NCBI GenBank assembly: GCA_016713275.1
Contig: JADJPL010000003.1
Location: 62,001 to 126,000 of the forward strand
From: Haliscomenobacter sp.
Lineage (GTDB): Bacteria > Bacteroidota > Bacteroidia > Chitinophagales > Saprospiraceae
Reading direction: 5' to 3'
DNA: 64,000 bases
The translations under genes were made by a program, and so were the position numbers. Position 1 is the stretch's first letter; each line of letters starts with the position of its first letter. The notes under the pieces are model-generated. The model made no database searches. It worked only from the letters and a program-made list of their open reading frames with translations, and was not told the origin of the DNA. Shown piece by piece: positions 43,214 to 52,687 of this stretch.

Positions 43214-46200
43214 ATGCGCAAAGCGATCCTAATCCTCCTGACCGCCTTTGGTATTCTCTTTTCACCCTGCCTCCAGGCGCAACATGTAAGAAATTCTTCT
43301 TCCAGGATTTCATCTTCTCCTATCTCTGACGCAGGGGCAAAGAAATCCTTCTGGACACTTTCAGGGAAAGTGCCGGAACAAATGGCGGACCATACGGTTT
43401 TTTCACAGGCCATGAGCAACATGATTGAGGTATGTCCAACAGGAGGCCAGGCAGTAGCGGTGATTACGGACTTGCCTTCGGTGACTCAATACACTTCTTT
43501 TAAATACTACTTTTGGGACGAAAGCGGCCTTCCATGCATTGCCCCTTGCCTGCCGAACCAGATTCCGTTTAGTCTGGATATCCCCCAAACCGGTCAACCT
43601 GTTTTTGTTATGCGACGATACATGGATGGGGAGGTATTCAAAGATTCCACGGATGTATGGATCTTTGTAAGTCCCCTTGTTCCTGTAATTTCAGCCTCAG
43701 TGTCTCCGGCAAGCGATTGTTGGAGTCCTTCAGGAAGCATTGCCGTTTCTGATATTTCAGGGAATCATGGGGATGTTAGGCGCATTTTCCGGTTGTTCAA
43801 TCCCTCCGGTTTAACGATTCAATCAAACAGCCTTTCCCAAAGCAGCTACACGTTTTCCGGGCTTGCTCCAGGGAGTTATACCATCCAGATATCTACTGGC
43901 TGTAACACGACAGAGGCACAGGTTGTCGTGCCGGTCAGTACTAATTTGCAGGCAGGTATTTCCGGGCCACTCACTGTATGCGCTGGAACCAGCGCGACCC
44001 TTACTGCAGACGGAGGAGGAACCTATCAGTGGAGCACAGGGGCGACTTCAAAGTCGGTTTCTGTTGCTCCTGCCCTGCCTGGAAATTACACCTACAGCGT
44101 TACCATTACCAACGGCTATTGCAGCGACGTCAGATCCCATACGCTTACCGTTAACCCGTTGCCTACGGCATCAATTGAAGGACCCAGCCAGGTGTGCGCG
44201 AATACAGGAAATACACTCAGCGCGAGCGGAGGAGTAAATTATTCCTGGAGTTCCGGACAAACCAGCCCGTCTATAACCATCAATATTTCAAGTCCGGTTT
44301 CGTACATGGTGACGGTGACCAACGACAAAGGGTGCCAAAACATAGCTTCAAAAACCGTTACCCCGTTTACGATCCCCAAAATTTCCGGGGTAACCAAGGT
44401 TTGCCAGGGAGGCGCAGCATACCTGGTCATTAACCAGGCCGCCACTAGTTTTCTATGGAGCACCGGCGCTACAAACTCCTCCACCACGGTTTACCCGGCC
44501 GGAACTACTAATTATACCGTCACCGTCACCGATGTAAATAACTGTACCAACGCTATTTCGCACCAAATCGCCGTTGATGTCCCCTCGCGGGTACAAATCA
44601 CCGGCCCAGCTTCTATATGCCTGGGCGATACGGTGACTTTGGGCGCCTACGGAAGTTACGACAACCAGTGGAACACCGGACAGACCTATTATGAAATAAA
44701 AGTCTCCCCGGCTCAAAATACTACCTATACGCTAACGGGGAGAGACTATTCGAACTACTGCCAAGGCAGAGATACCCTAGAAATCATCGTTATCCCTCGC
44801 CCGGACGCCACCGTAGAAGGTCCCAGCCAGATATGTTCCGGGCAACAAGCTACCCTGACTGCTGTTGACTGGGGCAGCGGAAACGGAAACTTATCATATC
44901 AATGGAGCACTTACGCGTATTCCCCTTCAATCGTGGTATCGCCTACCGCTGCTCAAACTACCTCGTTCAATTACCGTGTTACCGTTACCAACCAAGGAGG
45001 CTGCTCCGTTGAGCTATCCAAAAACATCACCGTTTATCCTGCCGTGCACGCTACGGTTACTCCCGACCTAAGTTTGTGTGCGGGCGACTCTGCTATTCTG
45101 ACCGCTTCCGGGGGATCAACCTACCGCTGGAGCACTGGAGCTACTTCTGCAAGCATAAAAGTCAAGCCGCTGCAGTCCGCCACCTATACCGTTACCGTAA
45201 GCAATGGGGCGGTTTGCAGCGACACGGGAGCGGTCAATGTCACTGTTTACACGACCCCTGGCCTTAGCATTCAGGGTCCGGTGCAGATTTGCGCCGGGCA
45301 AAGCGCCACCCTTATCGCCAGCGGAGGACAAAGCTATGCATGGAATACCGGGGCCACAACACCCAGCATCCAGGTAAGCCCGGGCGCCACGACTACGTAT
45401 ACCGTCACCTCGGGGCTGCCGGGGTGTGCCGCCTCCAAAACCCATGAGGTGCAGGTGAATCCCCCTCCCTCAGGGGTAGTCCAGGGGCCTGCATCCATTT
45501 GCCCCGGACAGCCTGCCACGTTAACCGCTTCGGGCGGAACGAGCTACCGCTGGAGCCCTGGCAATTTCACCGATTCTTCCATCACGGTGAGTCCTTCCCA
45601 AACTACGGACTACTCCGTAACAATCGCCAATGCAGAAGGATGCAGCGTAGTAAAAACCCATTCGCTGAACGTTGGCATCACCGGGGACATCAGCAACGAC
45701 GGGCCAATAACCTGTCTTAAATCCAGCGCCCTTCTCAAAGGAACCGCTTCCGTACCTGGAGTAGCTTTTTCCTGGAAGAATGCAGCAGGAACGGTCCTTT
45801 CGGTTACCGATTCGCTTCGGGTTTCTACTCCGGGGACGTATTACCTCACCCTCTCCACTCCAGACAGTTGCTCGGTGGTGGTTTCTTCCCAGGTGTTGTC
45901 CGATCTGGCGGCGCCAACAGGCAGTGCTTCTGCCTTAGGGCAAATTACCTGCTCTGTCTCCAGCGTCCTCCTGCAGGGCAGTTCGTCTACCCCGGGGGTT
46001 ACTTACCAATGGCGCAATAGCGGGGGAACAGTAATTTCAAGTGCCCAAAACTTTGGGGTCAGCCAGCCCGGCACTTATACCCTGAAGATCTCTGGCGCCA
46101 ATGGGTGCTTCATTGAGAAAACAGCCACGGTGAGCTCTGGGGATTTGAACCCGCCCAACCTGACCGTGAAAAGCAACGACACCCTCACTTGCACCAAAAC

Positions 46201-49200
46201 CAGCCTCGTTCTGACCGCCAGCTCCTCTACACCTGGGGCTACCTTCCAATGGAAAAATGCCGCAGGAGCGGTGATCAGTAATAGCCCCGACGCAACGGTT
46301 AGCACGGCAGGGGTTTATGAAGTGAACGTTATGGCGCCAAATGGATGCAGCGCTATTGGGTATACTAATGTGATTCAAATTGGGAGCTTGCCTACGATCA
46401 GCGCATCGAACAATGGGCCCATTACCTGTTATCCAGTAATGGTTAATGGTTCTTCCACCTCCTCTGGAGTAACTTACGAATGGCGAAACCAAAACGACCG
46501 GGTGGTTTCTACCCAGGCAACCTTCCAGACGAACATACCCGGAGTGTATACGGTCAAAGCTACGGCGCCAAACGGTTGTACCAGCTCGGCAAGCACAAAC
46601 GTTTCAAGCTCCTATTCTTCGCCGGAAGGTAGCACAATGTACCTGGCTTTTGATGGACTTTGGACGGGAGGCTCAACGTACTATACCCGGTCCTTTTCCT
46701 GCACCAAAAGCTATGTGCAACTGCAGGCTGCCCCAACAACCGGGTCGCCCTGGTTCACTTTGACCAACTCAAGCGGAACCCTTCTTCAGGAAGGAAATAG
46801 TATTTATTATTCCATTTATCAGGCCGGAACCTATATCGTCCGGATGCGCGACTCCAATGGTTGCGAGGACTCCAAGGAAATTCTAATCAAGCCGTATGCC
46901 CCTCCGAATGCCCAAATCACTGGGAATTTGGAGACCTGCTATGGAAAAAACACCACACTTACAGCAAGCGGCGGAGGGACTTATTCATGGAGTATCTGGG
47001 GGAGTACGACTTCTTCTATTACCGTAAGCCCATCAGTTACGACCACTTATTCTGTCGCCGTTTCTGATGGATGCCACCAGGATACTGCAACCGTTACGGT
47101 CTTAGTAAATCCAAGTTTAGCAACAGATGCGCAATCAAACCTTACAATTTGCTCTGGGAATTCGATCACAATAGGCGGAAATACAACTGGCGGTAGTGCC
47201 CCGCATTCCTATCAGTGGAGTACAGGCGCTACCACTCGAACTATTGCCGTAAGCCCTGCCTCTACTAAAAGTTACACGGTTACGGTCACAGACAGCAAAG
47301 GCTGTACGTTGATTAAATCAGTCAAAGTCACCGTCAAGTCTAGCCCCACCGTATCCATTTCATCCCCTGACGCCATTTGCCCTGGGCAAAGCGCAACGCT
47401 CGCCGCCAGTGGAGGCGGGACCTATTCGTGGAGTACCGGGTCCACGGCTTCGTCCATCACCGTAAGCCCGGCGGCCACAACCACGTATACCGTCACGGTG
47501 ACTGGCTCCAACGGGTGCAAAACGATTGCGTCCAGAACCATTGCGGTTCATGAAACGCCTCTGGTTTCTATTACTGGACCCGGTACGGTATGCCAGGGCC
47601 TGAGCGCTACCCTGCAAGCGGAAGCCAGCGGGGGCGGAGGCGGCTTTACCTATGCCTGGAATACGGGACAAACTGCAGCGTCGGTCTCAACGCCTCCTCT
47701 GCTCAACCCAGCGACGTATCAGGTTACGGCAACCAGCGCGTACGGGTGCACTGCCTCTGCTTCCCAAACCTTGAGCCCAGCCGCAGCGCCTCAGCTTACC
47801 CTCAGCGGCGGGAGCTCGGTTTGCGCCGGCGAATCCGTTGGCCTCGTGGCTAGCGCCAACCAGGCTGTCTATTTTCTTTGGAGTACCGGGGCCTACCAGG
47901 CCGCAGCTACCTCCCATCAGACGCATCTGGCCCCTTTAAGTACCGAGGCCTATTCGGTTACTGCTACCAACCCTGCAGGCTGCAAAGACACTGCCACCTG
48001 GGCGGTAACCGTGCACCCAAAACCTACGGCAGCGATCTCAGCCCTACTGGCCAACTGTTTTGGCGAGACTTCTACTCTCAATGCCAGCGGCGGAGCCTCC
48101 TTCCTTTGGAGTACGGGAAGCGTTTCTCCATCCCTCGTTGTTGCGCCAACCCAAACTACTGCATACGCTGTCACCGTCACCAACGCGGAAGGGTGCGCCG
48201 CCTCCGACAGCATCCGGGTCCCGGTACCGCCGCCTTTTACCCTGAGCTATACTCTCGACAACCACCTCGACTGCACCCCAGGCAACGTCGTCGTGTGGCC
48301 CTCCCCAAGCGGCGCACAGGGGCCTGTTGCTTTTACCGCGCTCATGGACGGGATCGCCCAGCCCAACCCGCCGCTTTCCGGATTGAGCGCCGGCGCCTTT
48401 ACGCTTCAGGCTATTGATTCGAAAGGCTGTATGGCAAGCGTGGGCGTAGAGATTGAGGAACATGCTCCGCTTCAACTTACCTACGCGCTCGACAACCCCG
48501 AGGATTGTATTCCCGGAAACGCAAAGGTGCAAATAGACGTTATAGGAAATAGGGAGGCAGTAGACATTTATCGTATGTACGACGGCGCCATCTGGTACGA
48601 TGAGGGCAGTTTTTCCCCAGGATCGGTATTTACCGTAGCCTCGGGAGTTCATGCGTTCTATGGATTAGACTCCCTACAGTGCGCCGATAGCCTGTCGGTG
48701 GCTCTGGACGAAGACCTGATGCGCGACCTGGAGGTCGTCCAAAAACAGCTCGACGACTGCGACCCGGCCAATACGCTGATCTTAGCCGCTGCGCACAGCC
48801 CCCGGGGCAGTATTTCTTTTAACCTGGACGGGGGCGCCTGGCAGACAGACCCCGGGTTGCCAGATGTGCCGCCCGGCGCGCACTTCCTGCACTTCCAGGA
48901 TGCGCTGGGGTGTCAGGATAGCCTCTTTTTTTTCGTAGAGGATGAATCCGTTTTGCCGGCCATTGCGCAGGATGCCAGCCACTGCGACACCGCCGACGCC
49001 GAGGCGCTTCTTCCGCTTATCCCGTCGGATACTTCCGCCAAGTACCTCTACAGCCTCGACCATGGCGCCACCTGGCAGGACAGCTACCAGTTCACCGGCC
49101 TGGCGCCCGGGGCTTACCGGCCCGCAATTAAGAAACTGCCTGCGGGCTGCGTCGTCACCGGCGATACCCTGATCGTGAGCGACACCTGCGCCCAGACGGC

Positions 49201-51055
49201 CATTGCCGGATTTACCGCCGACACCCTGATCATCCGCAGTCCCGATCAGCTCGCCCGCTTCCCATGGACCATCCACACCCCCGCCTGGATGCGCGATTCC
49301 TTCGCTCTGCAGCTCGTGCTGGCCGGCTCGGGAGCGCCCCATTTCGCGCCGTTTGCTGCCGATACTGTTCTCGAAAAATCAGGCGGCGATGCGCGCGTTT
49401 TTGCCCGGCAGACGTACTACGGCGGCTATGCCGGCCCCGGGGAAGCGCAGATCCCACTGGCTGATTCGTCAGGCCAATTCCTTTATCCCCAGGAATACCT
49501 TTTCGAACTCGAAACCCTTACGCCGGAAAAGCTCCTGATCGATCCGCAGCGCAAACAACTGCGGGTGCTGGCCGCCCTGGGACCGTTTGACTACGAGGAA
49601 GAAAATTTGATCGTCTGCGCGGGAGACCCCGTCGCCCTCGATGCCGGCCCCGGCAACTGTTACCTTTGGGACGACGGCTCCGCCGGCAACCCCCGCACCG
49701 TGACGCCCCTGCAAGACGCCCGCTACAGCGTCACGGTGCTCGATGCGCAGTTGCGGCCTGCGATCAAGCGGTACCACGTGGAGGTGGTCAGCATACAGGC
49801 GGAGCTGGTGGTGGCCCTTGCGCCCGGCGATTTTTGTGGTAACGGCCCCATTACCCTTCGGGTGGAAGGCGCCCTACCTCACTGCACCTACCTCTGGAGT
49901 ACCGGCGAGACTACCTCCGAGATCCAGGTCTCGCTCTCCGGCATGGCGGCGGCGTACCGGGTCACCGTCGCCGATGCCCGGCAGGATGGGGCCGGGGTGT
50001 GGAAGACCTGCGAGCAGGCGCTGGAGATGCGCGCGGCGGAGGCGCTGGCAGCGGTGGAGGCGCAGAAGTGCGAACTGCTGTTCGATCGGTTGTTAGGACT
50101 TGGACTAGAACCAAGTATCGTAAAAATGAGCGAGCCTATTAACGCAGTTTCGCTACGTTCTAATCCTTCTGCTATCTGTAACGTGTTAGGCAATACTGAT
50201 TTCACAATAGAATGGGATGAAAAAACGATTGACCCCCGATCATTAATATGTGCTGAACTAGCAAGCTTAGGAGAAAATAATCGTGGATTTATTTACTCCT
50301 CAGAAGACGTATGTACCGAAGAAGATTTAGTTGCCTTAGAGCCCTTCTTTGACGAAAAAACTATTATCTACTTTTTTATAAAATCTTGTAGCATAAATGG
50401 ATATAATTATCTAATGAAATATAATCCATATTTTGAAAACAAAAATATTGTAGAAACCCAAAGGTTAAAAAAGGATTCCGTTGCTTATGCAGGATACCTG
50501 GAATTCATTAAATCAGAGCAAGGAATGAGATTTTTAAAATTATTTGGATATGGTGGAAAGCATGCCAACTTTCCCGTATACTTTGATAACTTCCCAGATT
50601 CAGAACAAGACGATGTTGCTGACAATGGACTCGCTGAGGCAATTGCGGTTAATCAAAGTACAAAAAAAGAGGTAATACTTAAGCCGAAAGAGGATATTGA
50701 CAGATATCCTGTGCAACTGAAGGGATTTAGAAGTAGCTTAAATGAAGGCGAATATTTAAAATTTCGGATTCGAGTTGATGGTTATGGGAAGGATCCAAAG
50801 GATAAAACCGGTAAAACAAATACTGGGTTACGCTTTTTACACGAATCTCAGCATGTAGCAATTATGGCTGAAGACTACAAAGCTAAAAACAAATTAATTT
50901 ATGGAGCATATAATCAACATGTAATTATGAAAGATAGCAGATGGCCATATTTTAATGAAAGATTTAACTTTTATAAGCAAAGGCGCCCTGATTTCAATGA
51001 CAAGCAAATTCGAGAAGTTGTAAATGGTTTTCCTCTGGAAGGAAACACATGGTAA
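43214..51055 (+). CDS. Giant PKD/Ig-repeat surface protein with variable C-terminal toxin-like tip (HExxH)
   Basis: A 2613-residue exported protein; ATG 43214 opens into MRKAILILLTAFGILFSPCLQAQ. Residues about 240-1680 are many tandem repeats of 75-90 residues with the pattern C-x-G-x4-L-x-A-S-G-G-x-x-Y-x-WSTG-x-T-x2-SI-x-V-x-P and YTVTVT-x3-GC (PKD/Ig-like). Less regular beta domains follow to about 2280. At about nt 50,095 composition changes sharply (37 G/C of 60 bases from 50041, 11 of 60 from 50401). The tip has a junction domain (WDEKTIDPRSLICAELASL, SEDVCTEEDL) and then a unique domain with HESQH at 2543-2547. No T9SS sorting domain is seen. I infer a polymorphic-toxin effector with a zincin-like tip. 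The next gene is its candidate immunity protein. Confidence 0.8.
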   Translation: MRKAILILLTAFGILFSPCLQAQHVRNSSSRISSSPISDAGAKKSFWTLSGKVPEQMADHTVFSQAMSNMIEVCPTGGQAVAVITDLPSVTQYTSFKYYFWDESGLPCIAPCLPNQIPFSLDIPQTGQPVFVMRRYMDGEVFKDSTDVWIFVSPLVPVISASVSPASDCWSPSGSIAVSDISGNHGDVRRIFRLFNPSGLTIQSNSLSQSSYTFSGLAPGSYTIQISTGCNTTEAQVVVPVSTNLQAGISGPLTVCAGTSATLTADGGGTYQWSTGATSKSVSVAPALPGNYTYSVTITNGYCSDVRSHTLTVNPLPTASIEGPSQVCANTGNTLSASGGVNYSWSSGQTSPSITINISSPVSYMVTVTNDKGCQNIASKTVTPFTIPKISGVTKVCQGGAAYLVINQAATSFLWSTGATNSSTTVYPAGTTNYTVTVTDVNNCTNAISHQIAVDVPSRVQITGPASICLGDTVTLGAYGSYDNQWNTGQTYYEIKVSPAQNTTYTLTGRDYSNYCQGRDTLEIIVIPRPDATVEGPSQICSGQQATLTAVDWGSGNGNLSYQWSTYAYSPSIVVSPTAAQTTSFNYRVTVTNQGGCSVELSKNITVYPAVHATVTPDLSLCAGDSAILTASGGSTYRWSTGATSASIKVKPLQSATYTVTVSNGAVCSDTGAVNVTVYTTPGLSIQGPVQICAGQSATLIASGGQSYAWNTGATTPSIQVSPGATTTYTVTSGLPGCAASKTHEVQVNPPPSGVVQGPASICPGQPATLTASGGTSYRWSPGNFTDSSITVSPSQTTDYSVTIANAEGCSVVKTHSLNVGITGDISNDGPITCLKSSALLKGTASVPGVAFSWKNAAGTVLSVTDSLRVSTPGTYYLTLSTPDSCSVVVSSQVLSDLAAPTGSASALGQITCSVSSVLLQGSSSTPGVTYQWRNSGGTVISSAQNFGVSQPGTYTLKISGANGCFIEKTATVSSGDLNPPNLTVKSNDTLTCTKTSLVLTASSSTPGATFQWKNAAGAVISNSPDATVSTAGVYEVNVMAPNGCSAIGYTNVIQIGSLPTISASNNGPITCYPVMVNGSSTSSGVTYEWRNQNDRVVSTQATFQTNIPGVYTVKATAPNGCTSSASTNVSSSYSSPEGSTMYLAFDGLWTGGSTYYTRSFSCTKSYVQLQAAPTTGSPWFTLTNSSGTLLQEGNSIYYSIYQAGTYIVRMRDSNGCEDSKEILIKPYAPPNAQITGNLETCYGKNTTLTASGGGTYSWSIWGSTTSSITVSPSVTTTYSVAVSDGCHQDTATVTVLVNPSLATDAQSNLTICSGNSITIGGNTTGGSAPHSYQWSTGATTRTIAVSPASTKSYTVTVTDSKGCTLIKSVKVTVKSSPTVSISSPDAICPGQSATLAASGGGTYSWSTGSTASSITVSPAATTTYTVTVTGSNGCKTIASRTIAVHETPLVSITGPGTVCQGLSATLQAEASGGGGGFTYAWNTGQTAASVSTPPLLNPATYQVTATSAYGCTASASQTLSPAAAPQLTLSGGSSVCAGESVGLVASANQAVYFLWSTGAYQAAATSHQTHLAPLSTEAYSVTATNPAGCKDTATWAVTVHPKPTAAISALLANCFGETSTLNASGGASFLWSTGSVSPSLVVAPTQTTAYAVTVTNAEGCAASDSIRVPVPPPFTLSYTLDNHLDCTPGNVVVWPSPSGAQGPVAFTALMDGIAQPNPPLSGLSAGAFTLQAIDSKGCMASVGVEIEEHAPLQLTYALDNPEDCIPGNAKVQIDVIGNREAVDIYRMYDGAIWYDEGSFSPGSVFTVASGVHAFYGLDSLQCADSLSVALDEDLMRDLEVVQKQLDDCDPANTLILAAAHSPRGSISFNLDGGAWQTDPGLPDVPPGAHFLHFQDALGCQDSLFFFVEDESVLPAIAQDASHCDTADAEALLPLIPSDTSAKYLYSLDHGATWQDSYQFTGLAPGAYRPAIKKLPAGCVVTGDTLIVSDTCAQTAIAGFTADTLIIRSPDQLARFPWTIHTPAWMRDSFALQLVLAGSGAPHFAPFAADTVLEKSGGDARVFARQTYYGGYAGPGEAQIPLADSSGQFLYPQEYLFELETLTPEKLLIDPQRKQLRVLAALGPFDYEEENLIVCAGDPVALDAGPGNCYLWDDGSAGNPRTVTPLQDARYSVTVLDAQLRPAIKRYHVEVVSIQAELVVALAPGDFCGNGPITLRVEGALPHCTYLWSTGETTSEIQVSLSGMAAAYRVTVADARQDGAGVWKTCEQALEMRAAEALAAVEAQKCELLFDRLLGLGLEPSIVKMSEPINAVSLRSNPSAICNVLGNTDFTIEWDEKTIDPRSLICAELASLGENNRGFIYSSEDVCTEEDLVALEPFFDEKTIIYFFIKSCSINGYNYLMKYNPYFENKNIVETQRLKKDSVAYAGYLEFIKSEQGMRFLKLFGYGGKHANFPVYFDNFPDSEQDDVADNGLAEAIAVNQSTKKEVILKPKEDIDRYPVQLKGFRSSLNEGEYLKFRIRVDGYGKDPKDKTGKTNTGLRFLHESQHVAIMAEDYKAKNKLIYGAYNQHVIMKDSRWPYFNERFNFYKQRRPDFNDKQIREVVNGFPLEGNTW
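49678..50080 (+). repeat. 403-bp direct repeat, copy 1 (inside the giant gene, just before the tip)
   Basis: Aligns without gaps to 53657-54059 with 13 differences by my count (about 97% identity). It encodes the last repeat-like domain before the toxin tip (AGNPRTVTPLQ through EAQKCELL). The copies are in the same orientation, about 4 kb apart. Confidence 0.92.
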
Positions 51056-51101
51056 GAGAAAATAATTTTCTAATTGGCGCAATCTAAAATTCAACAAGAA
51101 A

Positions 51102-51677
51102 ATGAATTTTAAAATATTTTTTCTTTTTGTTTTAAATTTTTTATTTACATCTTGCCTTGAACCGAAAAGGGAGGATTCTTCAGCTCCCATTATTCAAAAG
51201 CATATGTCATATAATAGAATTGGCTACAATTCATTTGAGACAAAAATTATCGAATATGAATTCAGTAAAAAAAATTCAAATTATTTCATTAAATTTTTAC
51301 AATGCTTGCCAAATAAGCGAAAGCAAGAAATATTTATCGACAAAAATTCGGGTCAAGAATCCAAAATAGTCACTTTCTACAACGACACCCTTTCAATGTA
51401 TTTTGTAGAAAAAAAGTCATTTGTACTCAATCAAGAAGAATTTGAAGTTTCTAAGTACATAATAATACCAGAAGGAATAAGAGGAGAGACAATAATTCTT
51501 ATTAATCATAAAATTGGAATTCTATATAAAAAGAACGTAAATTCTGGAAGTTTTTTGAAAATTTATTCTTCCGGTGAGCAGAATTACCAGCAGCTAATAG
51601 ATATTATCATAGATGATTTTGAATTTGCCAACAAAACCGGTCTTCCTATTCCACCCCCGCCTATTCCACCAGATTAA
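51102..51677 (+). CDS. AT-rich lipoprotein, candidate immunity protein for tip 1
   Basis: A 191-residue protein with lipoprotein signal MNFKIFFLFVLNFLFTSC (lipobox Cys18) and a proline-rich tail (LPIPPPPIPPD). The body is beta-rich with no family I recognise. It begins 46 bp after the giant gene's stop and shares the very low GC content of the tip, suggesting that tip and lipoprotein moved as a unit. Its position directly after a toxin-like tip and its envelope localisation fit an immunity protein that neutralises the tip in the periplasm. This is inference; no homology was recognised. Confidence 0.6.
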   Translation: MNFKIFFLFVLNFLFTSCLEPKREDSSAPIIQKHMSYNRIGYNSFETKIIEYEFSKKNSNYFIKFLQCLPNKRKQEIFIDKNSGQESKIVTFYNDTLSMYFVEKKSFVLNQEEFEVSKYIIIPEGIRGETIILINHKIGILYKKNVNSGSFLKIYSSGEQNYQQLIDIIIDDFEFANKTGLPIPPPPIPPD

Positions 51678-51718
51678 AGGAACGAAAACATGTATAACTA
51701 AACATTGAAAGCAATCCT

Positions 51719-52687
51719 ATGCACCCTAACAATCCAATTGATCCCTACGTAGAATGGTACGAAGAAACCCTCGACCCCGCCAGCATCCTGTGCAGCGAAC
51801 TGGCGGAAATGGAGGGTGTGACCCAGGGGTTCATTTATGCTTCAGACGATATCTGCACCGAAGCAGACCTGGCCGAAGAGGAAGCGCTGATCAACGACGA
51901 AACGCTGCTGCATGTGTATCTCAAGCCTTGTGGTGGGGAGGAGTTTGGGGTTTTGATGGAGAAGGGGGCGCAAGATCCGACCGACATTGCAGCAATTGGT
52001 GAGGCCTACAACTACTATTTTGATTATAACGGATCGATGTTATTAAAAGAAGCGATTCCCTTACCTATGTTGCCTGGAAAGGTTTTCGTCCGAAAAAACG
52101 ATATCGACAAATGCCCTTGGCCATCTTTGTGCAGCAATATGCCATTGGTTACTCGATATGATTTCGAGCAATACGATATGGGGTTTGTTCATGAGTTAAT
52201 TGGACTGGTTGCGGGAGAAGCATCGTCCAACTACGAGGAGGCCCTTGGAATAGGGTGCGTTATTCGAAATCGATTGGGAACAACCAAAGGAGAAACAATA
52301 ATTAGAAATAAAGATTTTCTGAGCCACCTTGGAAACCGAGGTCAATATGACGGAGCAAATGATTACAATAGGTCTGGTGAAAAAACTCCTTACTATCTGG
52401 TAACTCATATGTCAATAAAAAATGCAGCCGAATCAAATAATTACGGTATTAGAGTAAGAGGTGCAATCGCTTCTCTTTCAGATATTTTTTATTTTTTCGG
52501 AAACATTAAAATTAACAATGCCTATTTTTGGGAAGGAGCAGGTTCTTATTACAATTTATCTGAACCTAACTATTTTCGAACAAAAGTTAATGAAGAAACC
52601 TTAGTCTTAGTGGCTGAGCTTGGAAAATCAGTATTCTTTACCTACAACCCTAAATTAGAATCATCCTATAAAAGAGGCTGGCCATGA
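51719..52687 (+). CDS. Orphan toxin-tip module with SleB-like cell-wall hydrolase domain
   Basis: A 322-residue protein without a signal peptide. Residues 1-90 repeat the junction domain of the giant protein's tip: WYEETLDPASILCSELAEM, GFIYASDDICTEADL, then LLHVYLKPC, matching WDEKTIDPRSLICAELASL, GFIYSSEDVCTEEDL and IIYFFIKSC. The GC content falls after about 52,000. The C-terminal domain has LIGLVAGEASSNYEEALGIG and CVIRNRLG, then NAYFWEGAG. This resembles SleB/Hydrolase_2 peptidoglycan lytic enzymes with the catalytic Glu in GEAS. It looks like a displaced tip that could replace the current one. The start MHPNNP matches an ICNPNNP remnant near 54165. Confidence 0.7.
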   Translation: MHPNNPIDPYVEWYEETLDPASILCSELAEMEGVTQGFIYASDDICTEADLAEEEALINDETLLHVYLKPCGGEEFGVLMEKGAQDPTDIAAIGEAYNYYFDYNGSMLLKEAIPLPMLPGKVFVRKNDIDKCPWPSLCSNMPLVTRYDFEQYDMGFVHELIGLVAGEASSNYEEALGIGCVIRNRLGTTKGETIIRNKDFLSHLGNRGQYDGANDYNRSGEKTPYYLVTHMSIKNAAESNNYGIRVRGAIASLSDIFYFFGNIKINNAYFWEGAGSYYNLSEPNYFRTKVNEETLVLVAELGKSVFFTYNPKLESSYKRGWP

